Positions 1-10,200 of a DNA stretch of 64,000 bases are shown one piece after another (within the stretch, counting starts at the first letter, position 1; each line of letters opens with the position of its first letter). This stretch comes from Symbiodinium natans (taxonomy: Eukaryota; Sar; Dinophyceae; Suessiales; Symbiodiniaceae). The translations under genes and the position numbers were made by a program. The notes under the pieces were generated by a model, which saw only the letters and a program-made list of their open reading frames with translations, did not search any database and was not told the origin of the DNA. The stretch covers positions 1-64,000 of the forward strand of contig CAJNDS010000611.1 in assembly GCA_905221605.1 (NCBI GenBank), written 5' to 3'.

Positions 1-584
1 GCCTCCCAACTTCCCATGCCTTTTCGCGCCCGGCCTTCGATTCCGATTTAAATTCCTCGCGGCTATCCTACCTGCGCAGAAAAACATCGATTCAAGTCAT
101 CCCCGCACCTAACGCATCATTCACGCCGTAGCAGCACAATTTCCCGAACATGTGCTTGGTTGCCAAAACACCAAGTTTGCGCGTGCTCGGTATCTCGGTT
201 CGCTTTGGCGTCTGGAGGGCTTCGGCCTCCCAAGGCTACTCTACCGAGGCAGAGCTGGCTCAACCGCAGCCATTGTCGATGAGATCCTGGAAAGATTTCC
301 AAGCCACAAAAAGTTGAGCCAGCTGAGATTTCCCACCGCAGAGATTACAAGAACTCCTCTTAAAAGGCCTAATTTTTTTGATCTTCGTATTCGCACGGCC
401 TACAGCATATTTTAATGAAATGAGAGAGCCAATTAGCTGAGCGAACAAGGATATGCGCAAATGCTGTTTTCATTTCATGTTTCCTTTCACCTCTTTTGCA
501 CATTCATTCCCTTACAATTAAAGAGCGAATGAAATGAAATGCAAAGAGCGCACGCGTCGCTTTCTTGCGTCCTTGTGTCCACAA
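1..584. other. Left-edge DNA with no supported gene
   Basis: No reading frame here has recognisable protein character. The stretch is mixed in composition, with one early unit of the downstream minisatellite (an AAGTTGAGCCAGCTGAGATT-like stretch near 313-335) and a T-rich part around 365-540. I see no RNA gene or clear control site. Confidence 0.5.
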
Positions 585-1372
585 GAAGCTGACTGAGTAA
601 GCTGAAATTTTCCAAGCCACAGAGACCTGAGTAAGCTGAGATTTCCAAGCCAGAACAAGCGGAAAAAGCTGAGATTGCCAAGCCATAACAAGCTGAGTAG
701 GCTGAGATTTTCTAAGCCACAACAAGCTGAGTAAGCTGAGATTCCTACGCCACAGGCCACAAAAAGAGCTGAGTAAGCTGAGATTTCCAAACCACAAAAA
801 GCACAATATACTGACTTCCGAGTCACAAAAAGCTGGGTAAGCTGAGATTTTCAAACCACAAAAAAGCGGAGAAAGCTGAAGCTAAGCTGAGCAAGTGAAA
901 ATGTTTAATCCACAACAAGCTGAGTGAGGAAGCTGCGATTTCCATGCAACAAAAAACTGAGCAAGCTGAGATTCTCCAAGCGACAACAAGCTGAGTAAGC
1001 TGAGATTTCCAAAGCGCAAAAGGCTGAGTAAGCTGAGATTTCCACGCCAAACAAAGCAAGCTGAGAAAGCTGAGATTTCCAAGCAATACACAGCTGAGTA
1101 CGCTGAGATTTGCACGCCATAGACAGCTGAGTAAGATTAGATGTCCAAACTTCAAAAAGCTGAATAAGCTGAGATTCTAAGCCACAAAAATCTGAAATAA
1201 GCTGGGTTTTCAAAAAGGCCACAAGAAGCCGGTTAAGCTGAGATTTTCCAAGCCATGAAAAGCTGAGTAGGCTGAGATTTCTCAAAGCCACAAAAGCTGA
1301 ATAAGCTGAGATCTCCAAGCCACAAAAAGCTGAGTAAGCTGAGATTTCCAAGCCATAAAAGCTGAGTAAGCA
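585..1372. repeat. Degenerate minisatellite, unit about 30-36 bp
   Basis: More than twenty imperfect tandem units share the core AAGCTGAGTAAGCTGAGATT followed by TTCCAAGCCACAAA. Units differ by point changes and small indels, so the array is old. Long minus-strand reading frames rich in Leu, Ser and Trp run through it, but they are by-products of the repeat: the same peptide recurs in all frames and matches no known family. Flanking unique DNA starts at about 1373. Confidence 0.9.
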
Positions 1373-1638
1373 ACTATGGTCCGCCTGGGGGCCGCTCTTC
1401 GCGCGCAGGCGCCCCGCAGCCCCCCCCACCCATTTGCTTCTAAACTCCACCCCTCTTGTTTCTTGTTTTTGTTTCTTATGTTCATTATTCGAAAATCAGA
1501 GAAGAAGAGAATTGATCTAAATTCCATCCCTTTCTAGTGTTCATTATTGAAGAGGTAGAGAATAAGTAGAGAAGTAGAGAATCAGTTTAAATGCCACCCT
1601 CTTGTTTCTGCTTTTGGGGTCTTGTGTTTATTCTTTGA
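1373..1638 (-). repeat. AT-rich dispersed repeat, copy 1
   Basis: Read on the minus strand, this segment has phrases such as TGATTTTCGAATAATGAAC, ATGGAATTTAGATCAATTCT and TTCTCTACTTATTCT. The same phrases in the same order occur on the plus strand at 30140-30400, so the two are inverted copies of one dispersed family. Internal sub-repeats of about 70 bp are visible (GAACACAAG-like motifs recur). A GC-rich head with GCGCGCGAAG (about 1390-1430) is shared in part with 30100-30130. Coding potential is not evident. Confidence 0.75.
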
Positions 1639-1706
1639 TTTTTTTTTTGGACTGACGCCTCTTTACTACATCAGTAGCACAGTAGGCCGGTCTTGTTGGG
1701 CTCGAC
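1639..1706 (-). mobile_element. 3' end of a SINE-like retroposon with poly(A) tail
   Basis: On the minus strand the segment ends in about ten A residues (T-run at 1639-1648). About 66 bp of the body, including CCTACTGTGCTACTGATG, is nearly identical to 24690-24757, where it again ends in a short A-run. A conserved body ending in oligo(A) at two unlinked places is what a non-LTR retroposon tail looks like. Similarity stops abruptly beyond 1706, so only the tail is shared. A box B-like GTTTCGAGCCCC is visible in the other copy, hinting at a tRNA-related SINE, but no full promoter was found. Confidence 0.6.
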
Positions 1707-2049
1707 GTAAAGGGTGAAACAAAGTCAGCGCACACAATCCTCCAGACACACCAAGCAACCACCAAGCAAACAAACACCAAAGAAACAAAGCGAGCAATCG
1801 CGCTGAACTACTAGATACCCCACGGACTCAGTACTCGAAGTCGTCAATGAAGTCCCGGTTCACAAGGAAGCACAGAGCTTGTGGGGGAATCGCAAATTGC
1901 GACATTGCCAGATTCTCAAAACCACCATCATGTAGCCACTGGTGCGACAGCGGTTATTCAAACCGAGGTCATCAGAAGAGGTTCGGATCACGTACTCGTT
2001 GTCAATGACAGACAACCGACACTCAATGGCGAAAGGATGTTGCAAGTCA
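1707..2049. other. No gene seen
   Basis: Sequence between the retroposon tail and the hydrolase-fragment array. It contains a phrase (about 1826-1850, ACTCAGTACTCGAAGTCGTC) that returns at 2914-2935 near the next fragment, so it probably belongs to the same decayed repeating unit. Confidence 0.5.
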
Positions 2050-2081
2050 GACTCCCTAGGGGGGATGAGAGATGTGCATAT

Positions 2082-2371
2082 GCCCCATGGTGGTCAGCCA
2101 GTGGGGACTTAACAGCAAGAACAATCAAGGCAAGACCGGCCCAGGGCACTCCATGGTGGTCAGCCAGTGGAGTAGCTCCGAGCTCTGGGTGCTCCATTCA
2201 CCTTGGCGTACAAGTGCCCACCCAGAGAGGTGTCCGCGCCCGGCACAGGGGGCATATGCCATATGCCCCATGGAGGTCAGCCAGTGGGGACTTAACAGCA
2301 AGAACAATCAAAGCAGGACCGGCCCAGGGCACTCCATGGTGGTCAGCCAGTGGAGTAGCTCCGAGCACAGA
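2082..2371. repeat. Two close copies of a ~100-bp direct repeat
   Basis: Copies at 2082-2186 and 2267-2371 (period about 185 bp) are nearly identical, with a third at 3162-3262. Each holds two CATGGTGGTCAGCCAGTGG phrases. Between the first two, at 2248-2268, lies a perfect 9-bp-stem hairpin (GGGGCATAT / ATATGCCCC, loop GCC). Confidence 0.8.
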
Positions 2372-2639
2372 ATTCTCCAGTCAACCTGGCGTACAAGTGC
2401 CCACCAGAGAGGTGCCCGCGCACGGCCAGAGGGGGGGCGAGAGTAGCTGCAGCTACCGATTCCACGGGGAGAGTCCACAGCGAGTTACCAAACCCTTAAC
2501 GCCACAGGGTTTATAATAACAACGAGGAACCTCCCAGTCCAGGCATCTCACACAAGGCCACGCAACCTTTGCGCTGGCCTGCGCATCGGCACGCATCAGG
2601 TCCCTCCAAACCCAAACCCGCGAGGTACGTCGGTAAGGA

Positions 2640-2657
2640 GATGGGAGGGCTCACATC
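2640..2657. other. GGGC-loop palindrome, imperfect
   Basis: GATGGGA-GGGC-TCACATC: 7-bp stem with one mismatch. It occupies the same place in its hydrolase fragment as the palindromes at 3518, 4182 and 14664. Confidence 0.7.
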
Positions 2658-3517
2658 ACATTGGTGCCGAAGTGCAAGGATCTCCATGGTATTGCTACTT
2701 TGGTCCAATCAGAGCCTTCAGGTAACATCCACGCGGGCGGGGAGCCCACTTGCCCTGCCGCAGGCCAAGCTCAGACGAGGGTGACCCTCTAGAGTCTCAA
2801 GAGGCCAGGTTGTTCTACAAGTGGGGAATGGCTCCCTGCCAAGTCAGCGGGTGCATAATCTCCACGTAGAAGTGTCCACAGCCAGCGCGCCGAACTGCTA
2901 GGTCACCCTGTGCACTCAGTACTCGAAATCGTCGAAGAGGCCGGGAGCACACATGTAGCACCGAGTGCGCAGGTGCGTCGCAAAATGCGACGTTGCCAGA
3001 TTCACAAAACCACCATCATGCAGCCACCGATGCGAATACATTCAGCACCAGCCAAGGCCGTTCACGAGAAGGTTCACAAGTCCGCCATCACAGGTGGGGC
3101 ATAGTCGTGCCTTGGCACGGGACGTTGCAGGTGTCAACCTTCTTGATCCGAAGTATAAAGTTGCCCCATGGTGGTCAGCCAGTGGGGACTTAACGGCAAG
3201 AACAAAGGGTAGGACCAGCCCAGAGCACTCCATGGTGGTCAGCCAGTGGAGCCTCTCCGAGCACAAGGCGCAACGTTCTTTTGACTCACAAGAGTCTCGT
3301 CCTACGGCCAAAGCAGGCTTGACTGCTTCGTTCCAATCAGAGCCATCAGGTAAACCCAAGCAGGCGGGGACCCCACCTGCCCCGCAGGAAGCGGGAGAGT
3401 CCCCAGTCGAAACTTCGCACTCAAGGCCAAGCAACTATCTCCTTGGCCGGTGAGGGTTGAGGGTTCAATAACCAGAATCAGACCCTCCATGCCCAAACCG
3501 ACAGACGTCGGCGAGGA

Positions 3518-3535
3518 GATGTGAGGGCTCACATC
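3518..3535. other. GGGC-loop palindrome, perfect
   Basis: GATGTGA-GGGC-TCACATC: a perfect 7-bp stem with loop GGGC, inside a hydrolase-gene fragment. Confidence 0.9.
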
Positions 3536-4181
3536 ACGCTTGGCCACCTACCGATGGGGAGGTAGTCATGTATGGCTGCTTTGACGCAAGCAGAGATATA
3601 CACCCAAGCAGGCAGGGAACCCCGCAGCAACCCAAGCACAGGCGAGAATGGCTCTCGTGAAGGCCAGGTTGTCCACAGGTGCTCGATGGCACATTGCCAG
3701 GGAAGTGGAAACCTGATCTCCGCGTAGAAGTGTCCACAGCCCAGAAGCAGCATCCCCTAGCTGGTCTCTCCCAATTGGCATGACGCCGTTGTACGACAAG
3801 GGGGTGTCACCGTCCAGACGAGAGATGGTCAACACTCAAGTCCGAGGGGTTCACACACGGTCGTAGCACATAGAAGCGGGCAACCTGCCCACCTAGAGGG
3901 GGCAGAGGAAAGGAAGATTGGCCGTTTTACCGATGACAAAGCTGGAACATCCAGGCAGGACCGGTCCAGGGTAGTCCGTGGCAGATGGCCAGTGGAGCAA
4001 CCACGAAAGAAAGGCCCCCCGTTCCCACAGGCACACCGCGGGGCCGACCCAGAAGGGTGTTCACAGCTGCAAGCTGTAAGCACACAAAAGACAAGCACGA
4101 TCCAATCCGTGGCATAGACCACGAGAGGGTTGCCAAACCAAGAGTATCCCGAGGTAGTCTTGCGGCATGTATCGGCGAGGA

Positions 4182-4199
4182 GATGTGAGGGCTCACATC
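4182..4199. other. GGGC-loop palindrome, perfect
   Basis: Same sequence as at 3518-3535 (GATGTGA-GGGC-TCACATC), in another hydrolase fragment just downstream of the stop of the giant helicase frame. Confidence 0.9.
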
Positions 4200-4280
4200 A
4201 CGCTAGGCAGCATGCCATGAAAGGACTCAATGGTGCGTTCGCATGGCGTCAGTAGGAGCCCTCAGATGACAGTTTGCTGT

Positions 4281-7200
4281 CTATTGCCAGGAGCCATCCC
4301 AGTCCGGACGCCGGGAGCGATGGCCAGCTGAGGTGGTATGGGAACGCTTCCCTGTACGGCTGGGCATGACCTGCATTGGAGGCAGCTCTTGCTCATCAAC
4401 CCCCCACTCAGGGATGCCGTCCGGAATGGGGATACGCATGTATCTTGTCATTGAGGTTTGGGCCGCGTGCCACATCACCCGGACAGCTTCCTGGATTTGC
4501 CTGTACTGCACAACACCTTCGTCCTTATACTGAAAGGGGAAGGAGGTAACTGCAGCACGCAGGGCCGAAGGATCAGGGTCCTTGGGGGTGCCATGACAGT
4601 ACATCCTAAACCAGAAGCTGTTGAGGCGCTGCTTGGTTGGATGTTTGGCTCGCATGAGCCCCTTAATGGCAGCCCAATGAGCAGTGGCTGCGTCATACCA
4701 CGCATTTTGGGGACGTTGGGGCCCATGCTTGGTGGGTGTGGTGCTGATCCCTTTCCAATGCGCATCAAAGATGACTGGCAGCCGGAAAGGGGCGGAGACA
4801 TCCACTTCTCGCAAAGCTGCAAGGTCAGTGGTTCGCAGCTCCGAGAAGCGCCAATCATTCACCTGTGCCTCGGGTTCGTCCTCCGCGTCTGACACGTCAT
4901 CCATCGGGCAGGGAGAGCCTTCGTTAGTTTCGGAAGAGATGCTGACGACCTCCGGCGAGGTTGCTGCAGTGTTCGCTTCCACAGGCGCAGCACAGGGCGA
5001 GGAGAGCAAGCACTCTAGGGGCAACACTCGCCGTAGAAAAACAGCCATTCTGTGAGAAGTGTCAGGCCATTCCAAGTTAAAAACTGACCAAAAATGTTCA
5101 ATGTTTTGGTTGGCCACCGAGGCCGCAAGAGCAAGCCGGATGGCGTCAAGGAAATGGGCAGGGGGGAGGTCCGGCCTAAATTCTTGATAGTGCCTTTGCC
5201 CAAGTGTCTGTGTGCCCTGCAGCGTGATGCCTAGGAACGTATTCAGGCTGGGCTGGGCAAGCCTGGCCGTTTCCACGTCCGTGTGCTTAGCAGCTGCGGC
5301 CCATGCCTGCAAGGCTTCTTGGGAGGCTTGGCCAGTGACTTGTGGCAGTCCACTGTGCGCGTCCATCACATATTTGGTAGTAGGGCACGTGGGACACCGA
5401 TAAGCGCGGCCAGCCAAGAAGGCCACCATGGCTGCAGGCGGCACATTGATCTGCAGGTCAGTAATTTTATTGTCAGATTCAGGAAAACCAATAACAATGG
5501 GCAGCCCTGCCGTACGCTCCAGGGGACCTTTTTGGTGGGACTCGAATGCGAGCAGAAGTGCACCCAGCCAATAATCTGGGTCAGCGTAGCTGAGCATTGC
5601 AGGAAAACTGGCATTGATGACACTCGGCAAGTCCGACACCGCAGAGAAAAGATCCGCGATGTACTGCGCTGTGGTAAGAAAGCCATACCCCACCAGGGAC
5701 TCCGAAAGCCTTGCTTTGTCCAGCTGCGGGACCGGGCAATCCAACATTTCAGCAAGGTCGAAATGCTGCAATGCCCCCGACAATCTAAGGCACTGCGTGA
5801 TGATAGGGTCATAAACCTTCAAATACGCTGCCGGAAACGTTTCAGGCAGATGCAGTAGCGTGTCAGCGATTCCGATCAGCATATCCGAGTCTTGCAGCTG
5901 GTTCGGTATGCCGTTCAAAAACACCTCATAGGCCCTATATGCCCGAAGCTGCTGGCAGTGTGTTGTGAGGTGTTGCGAGTCACGCAGGTTCATGTAGGGC
6001 CGAGGTTTGACATTCTTACCAAAGTGATGTCCCGCTGCAAGTGCGCGCCACATGAGATCACAGACCGAGACTGTGTTGCTCTGCATGATGGGTGCGCAGG
6101 CTGGGGCGCTGGGATCGCGGGTGCCGCTGGGCTCGCTAGGCCCTCGAGGCTTGGCTTTTGGTGGTTCCAGCTGCTGAGAGCCGTCTTTGTCCAAAGCGAG
6201 AGGCCGACTTTCCTTGCGAGCTTGGACAGCGGGCACAGGCCTGGCGGGGATGGGCGTCAGGCCATGGGGAGGCATAGGGAGATCCGATTTTGGTTCCGTC
6301 AGGCCAAGTGAGTCCGTGGGAGACTTAGCGCAAGGGGGCTGTGACGCCTCAACCGTCCTAATCCCATCCGGAGATGCTGTGTGCGTGGGCCGTGTCCGGG
6401 GGCTGGGTGGACGTCGTACGCCAGGCGGCGGGTCCCTAATGTTGCCGCCACTACGGGGTGGACACGAGGCGGCGCTACCCCCTCCGATCCTGTGATCAAC
6501 TTCACTAGAGGGAGTCGTCACACAAGCATCCAGAGCAATAGGACTCGCGGCCGGCACAACCGCAGGCTCTTTCGTTGCAGGCTCCTTCGTCAGTGGTCCT
6601 CTCTCCCGCGTTGGGGTGCCGCAAGGGGTTCGGGAAACGTCCCGTCTAGCTGGCGGAGGCGGGCTGACAGCTGCCGCAATGGAGCCCCTCGCGGCCCGAG
6701 GCTGGAGCCATGGTGTACCCCACCGCTCGCCATGGCGCGCGTTTGTGGTAGCCTCGCCTTGGGCTGGCGACTGCTGCGGCGTAGGAACCTCGACTGCAGT
6801 AGCAACTACCACGTCGGGACTGTTACTACCCGCGGGCACAGGGCTGTTTCCCGGAGAGTCCACATCAATCGCAGTTTCGGAGGCAGCCTTACCCGTACGA
6901 ACAGGTAGGAGGTGAAGACCACGGGGGGCTCGCAGTATGCCGGCCTTGTGTTCGAAATCCGGGTCAGCGCGTTGAGCCGATCCCCGCTTGGGCGGCATCC
7001 GAATGCTGGTGTCCCCTAGCAAGCAGGTGAGGTACTGGGCGACCCCATCTCCTTCCCTCACCGGCTGGAAGGGGACACAATACACAGCATTGGGCAGGGG
7101 CTCCAGGACGAAGCCGCGCGTTTGCAGACTAACAATGGTGCCCGAGTAGGAGTTGGAGGTGAAAGAGGGACTCCCCCATCCTTCTTGCTGAAGTGTGCGG

Positions 7201-10200
7201 TAAAAAACCTCCCGCTTATCTCCCCAGGTGGCCTTCAAAGCCCACGCTTGATGCAGGGGTGGTGTTCCAAAGAGGTCCAGCCCAACTTTGCGTTCCGCAG
7301 GCAGCACGATGCTGGCTACTGTCCGTTCTCGGAAGGCTTGCTTGTGTAATGCCGTTGCAATGCCAGGGCCATCCATGCTCCACAAGCTGGCTTGTGTGCG
7401 CACATATTCAGCGCATTCAATTAGGCCCCCGGTTGCGCAGGCCGCCATTTGGAAGCATGCACCTATACCATCAGAGTAGTGCGGTGCCACGAAAACCAAA
7501 GCCCCAAGCCCTCTCGTGAAGGAGGAGGTGGCTCGGGCAAACCCTGCCTCGCTACTAAACAGGAATCCAGAAGCCCGACATGTCACAAAGACACATATCC
7601 CAAATGTGGGGCCAGTGGAGCAGGCCGTGGTGATAGCGCCGAAGAAGCGTTTAAGGGACCCTATGCGATTCATGAGGAAGGTCCGAAACGTCACAAGGCT
7701 CCAAGTGTTGGGCGCGCCAGTCAGCGGGAAGTCTTCCGCGGTTTGGCAGGCTTCAAGTAGGCTCATATCGTCATCGCCCAGTGGGTCTGCGGGGAGACTC
7801 AACTGCAGCATAAACTTCATTTGGGTAACAATCCTGGCATACTGAGAGACCATCCCGATAGGGGAGTCAGGATAGACCTGGTGCCCAAAAGTGAGCACAA
7901 TGTCCGCCAGGACCATGCTGAGGTCGTAGCTTCTGCCTATTTTGGTTTGGGTCTCATCCTGATCTTGCACCCGTACCCATCGACACGTTTCCATCCACCT
8001 GCCTGCAAGGCTACGCAGTGGCCGCCCGAGCAGGTGCTGCATCGTGGGACCTGGTGGCATACGTAGCCGAGGGACCCTGCCTATCAGCTCGAAGCGGCAC
8101 GCCTCCGAGTACCGACATGCGTATAGAATGGCAGCAATCTCAGGAGGGAGGCGCATGGATGAACAGAGCGAGAGGTTGACAGCCGGTCCGACAATGGCCT
8201 TCAGCCCGGCGGCCTGCATGACTGTCTCGGCTTGCTTCGGTTTGACGATGCTTATACAGAGAATCGATTCCAGCATCGAGACCGCTGAGAACAATACCTC
8301 AGACGCTCCAGAGGAACGGTGGGGCTTGCCCCAAGAGGGCATCTCGCCTTGTCCCTTTTTCCACGGGCCGGAACTTTGGGCCGTTTGCCGCAAAAGGGCC
8401 GCAGGCAAGGTGGCTGGCGTGTGGAGGTCGGCAGGGACCGCATTGAGGCCACAAATCTTTTGCTCCAACAACTCCGTGACGAAGTGGTAATTGGGTCGCG
8501 ATCCTCCAGCGGGCTGTCTGTGGTCGCCAATCATGACATCAAGTGCATGCTTGATGTGCGCCAGAATGGTGTTGGAACCAGGCGTGCCCAATTGCTGGGC
8601 TTCATCTCGGAGGAGCAACTCAACATCCTTTAGACGGTTAATGAGCTGCGAGTAGGGAAAGCTAAGCCTTGCCACAATCGTACCATGTGTCGTGGCTACA
8701 AGTAGCCCCCGGTACAAATCGTGCACATCAAAAGGGAGCTTATGTGTGTCCTTCTCCTTGTTACCCGGTATGCGAACGATGCGGCTGCGAACAAATTCAT
8801 TGCTAGCAGTCGTGAGCCTATCAACCGCTTCGACATAGGCCCGAACCGATTCATTGCCATGAGCGGTGTACAGGGTGAGCCGGCTCGTCAGGCACGCAAG
8901 GAGTACTCCTAGAAACGCGCAGGATCGTGTCTTCCCGCTGCCGGGCGCACCCGTTATGAATACAGAAGTACGATTAGCGGCCAGGCCGTACGAGCACGCT
9001 CCCAGCAGCGCTGCCAGGTGTCCGTCCGCCCCCCAAAAGGTATCACAGAGGCACGTAAGGAAGGCGGGACCAACCGCGAGCGCAAAGATGCTGGCTCGAG
9101 TCCTCGGATCGTGCTCGTTGCTCAACGAGTCATGGGACAGGCGTAGACACTCCGCATGCCACAGCGCAGGAGTCCGGGCGTCCTCTTGGCCGGGCAGCGG
9201 AGAGTCAGGCAGCGTAGCTAACACGCCACTCAGCAGCGTCGGCGTCCATTCTTTGCGATAGGATTGTTCCTCCGCAAGCCAAAGGTTGAGGAAGCTTTGC
9301 AAGGGGTTGGAAGCCCCCGGACCCGCAGTAAGCGATGCCTGCGCAGCTTGCGTTTCGTGCTTGCCTCTGAAGACTTGGCAGACCTCCGGGTGAATGAGCT
9401 GTGCCCATGTGTCGTGCCAGTTCCCTCTCACCACTAGCCCGATAAGGAGGACAAGCACTAAATCTGTGAGAAAGCCCGGCAACCACTGTGGCTGCCGGAT
9501 GGCATCAAGAGGCGAGTCTTCTAGCGGAACGCCCAATGCAACATGCTGCCTTTCCCTAGGCATGTGTAACAGAGCATCCCAAAGCGGGGTAGAGGCTCCT
9601 CCGGGCAGAACCTCAAGCTGGCTGACTCTCGGCAGTGAGGGTCGTTGCGCGAATTGGTTGTGCTGTTCATCAGTCAAGAGCAGGGCAATGGTTATATTGA
9701 CTGGCTGCATGGCCTTACTTTCTCCAGGGCCGGTGAAAAGCTTCTTCGGGGCAAGGAGCTCTATAAACATGCCTGGGTAGGCCACATCCCCCTTGTCTTC
9801 TCTCAAGGTAACCAGCAAAGCAGTGCCCTTGGCCGGCACTTTACCAGCGACAGCAAACCACTTTTTAGCCCAGTCAGGGACATCCGCCAACTCCGGTGTA
9901 AGGAGCATGACCGATGCCCTTGGGTAAACTCGATGGAGAAGGCAGATTGGCCATGTATGCGTGCCGGGCTTTATCGCCACAGGGGTGGCGGCCCGCTTGA
10001 CCGCAGCTTGCTCTGGGTAGTGATACTGTTCCGAGGGCTCCTCCTCGATTTCTGCTTCCGAGGCCATGGCTAAAAACTGATAACCCAGCATGTCAACCAG
10101 GCGCTCTAACGACAGGTGGGGGAGCCACATACCCAAAACTAGTTTCATCGTGGGACCAAGTTCATGATACGGGGGCGGCAAATCAGCCAGATGCGGCTTG

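Larger units (their letters stand above)
2050..4200 (-). pseudogene. Array of decayed alpha/beta-hydrolase gene fragments
   Basis: On the minus strand several short, broken frames resemble parts of the hydrolase-like gene at 14223-15212. Around 3753-3640 the peptide LLLGCGHFYAEI and PLPWQCAIEHLW matches LLLPGCGHFYVEN and PLPWQGAIEYLW of the intact gene; at about 2710-2630 SPPISLPTYLAGLG matches SPRISLPTYLMGLG; further copies of the SPxIS.PT stretch lie at about 3545-3500 and 4196-4170. Each copy is interrupted by stops and frame changes, so none is a working gene. Superimposed are direct repeats of about 100 bp containing CATGGTGGTCAGCCAGTGG at 2082-2186, 2267-2371 and 3162-3262, and a diverged one near 3955-4000. 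Inference: repeated partial duplication of a hydrolase gene or of the element carrying it, then decay. Confidence 0.7.

Noticed and set aside
487-1450. Several overlapping Leu/Ser/Trp-rich frames on the minus strand
   Set aside because: They run through a minisatellite and repeat the same peptide in all three frames; no protein family match.
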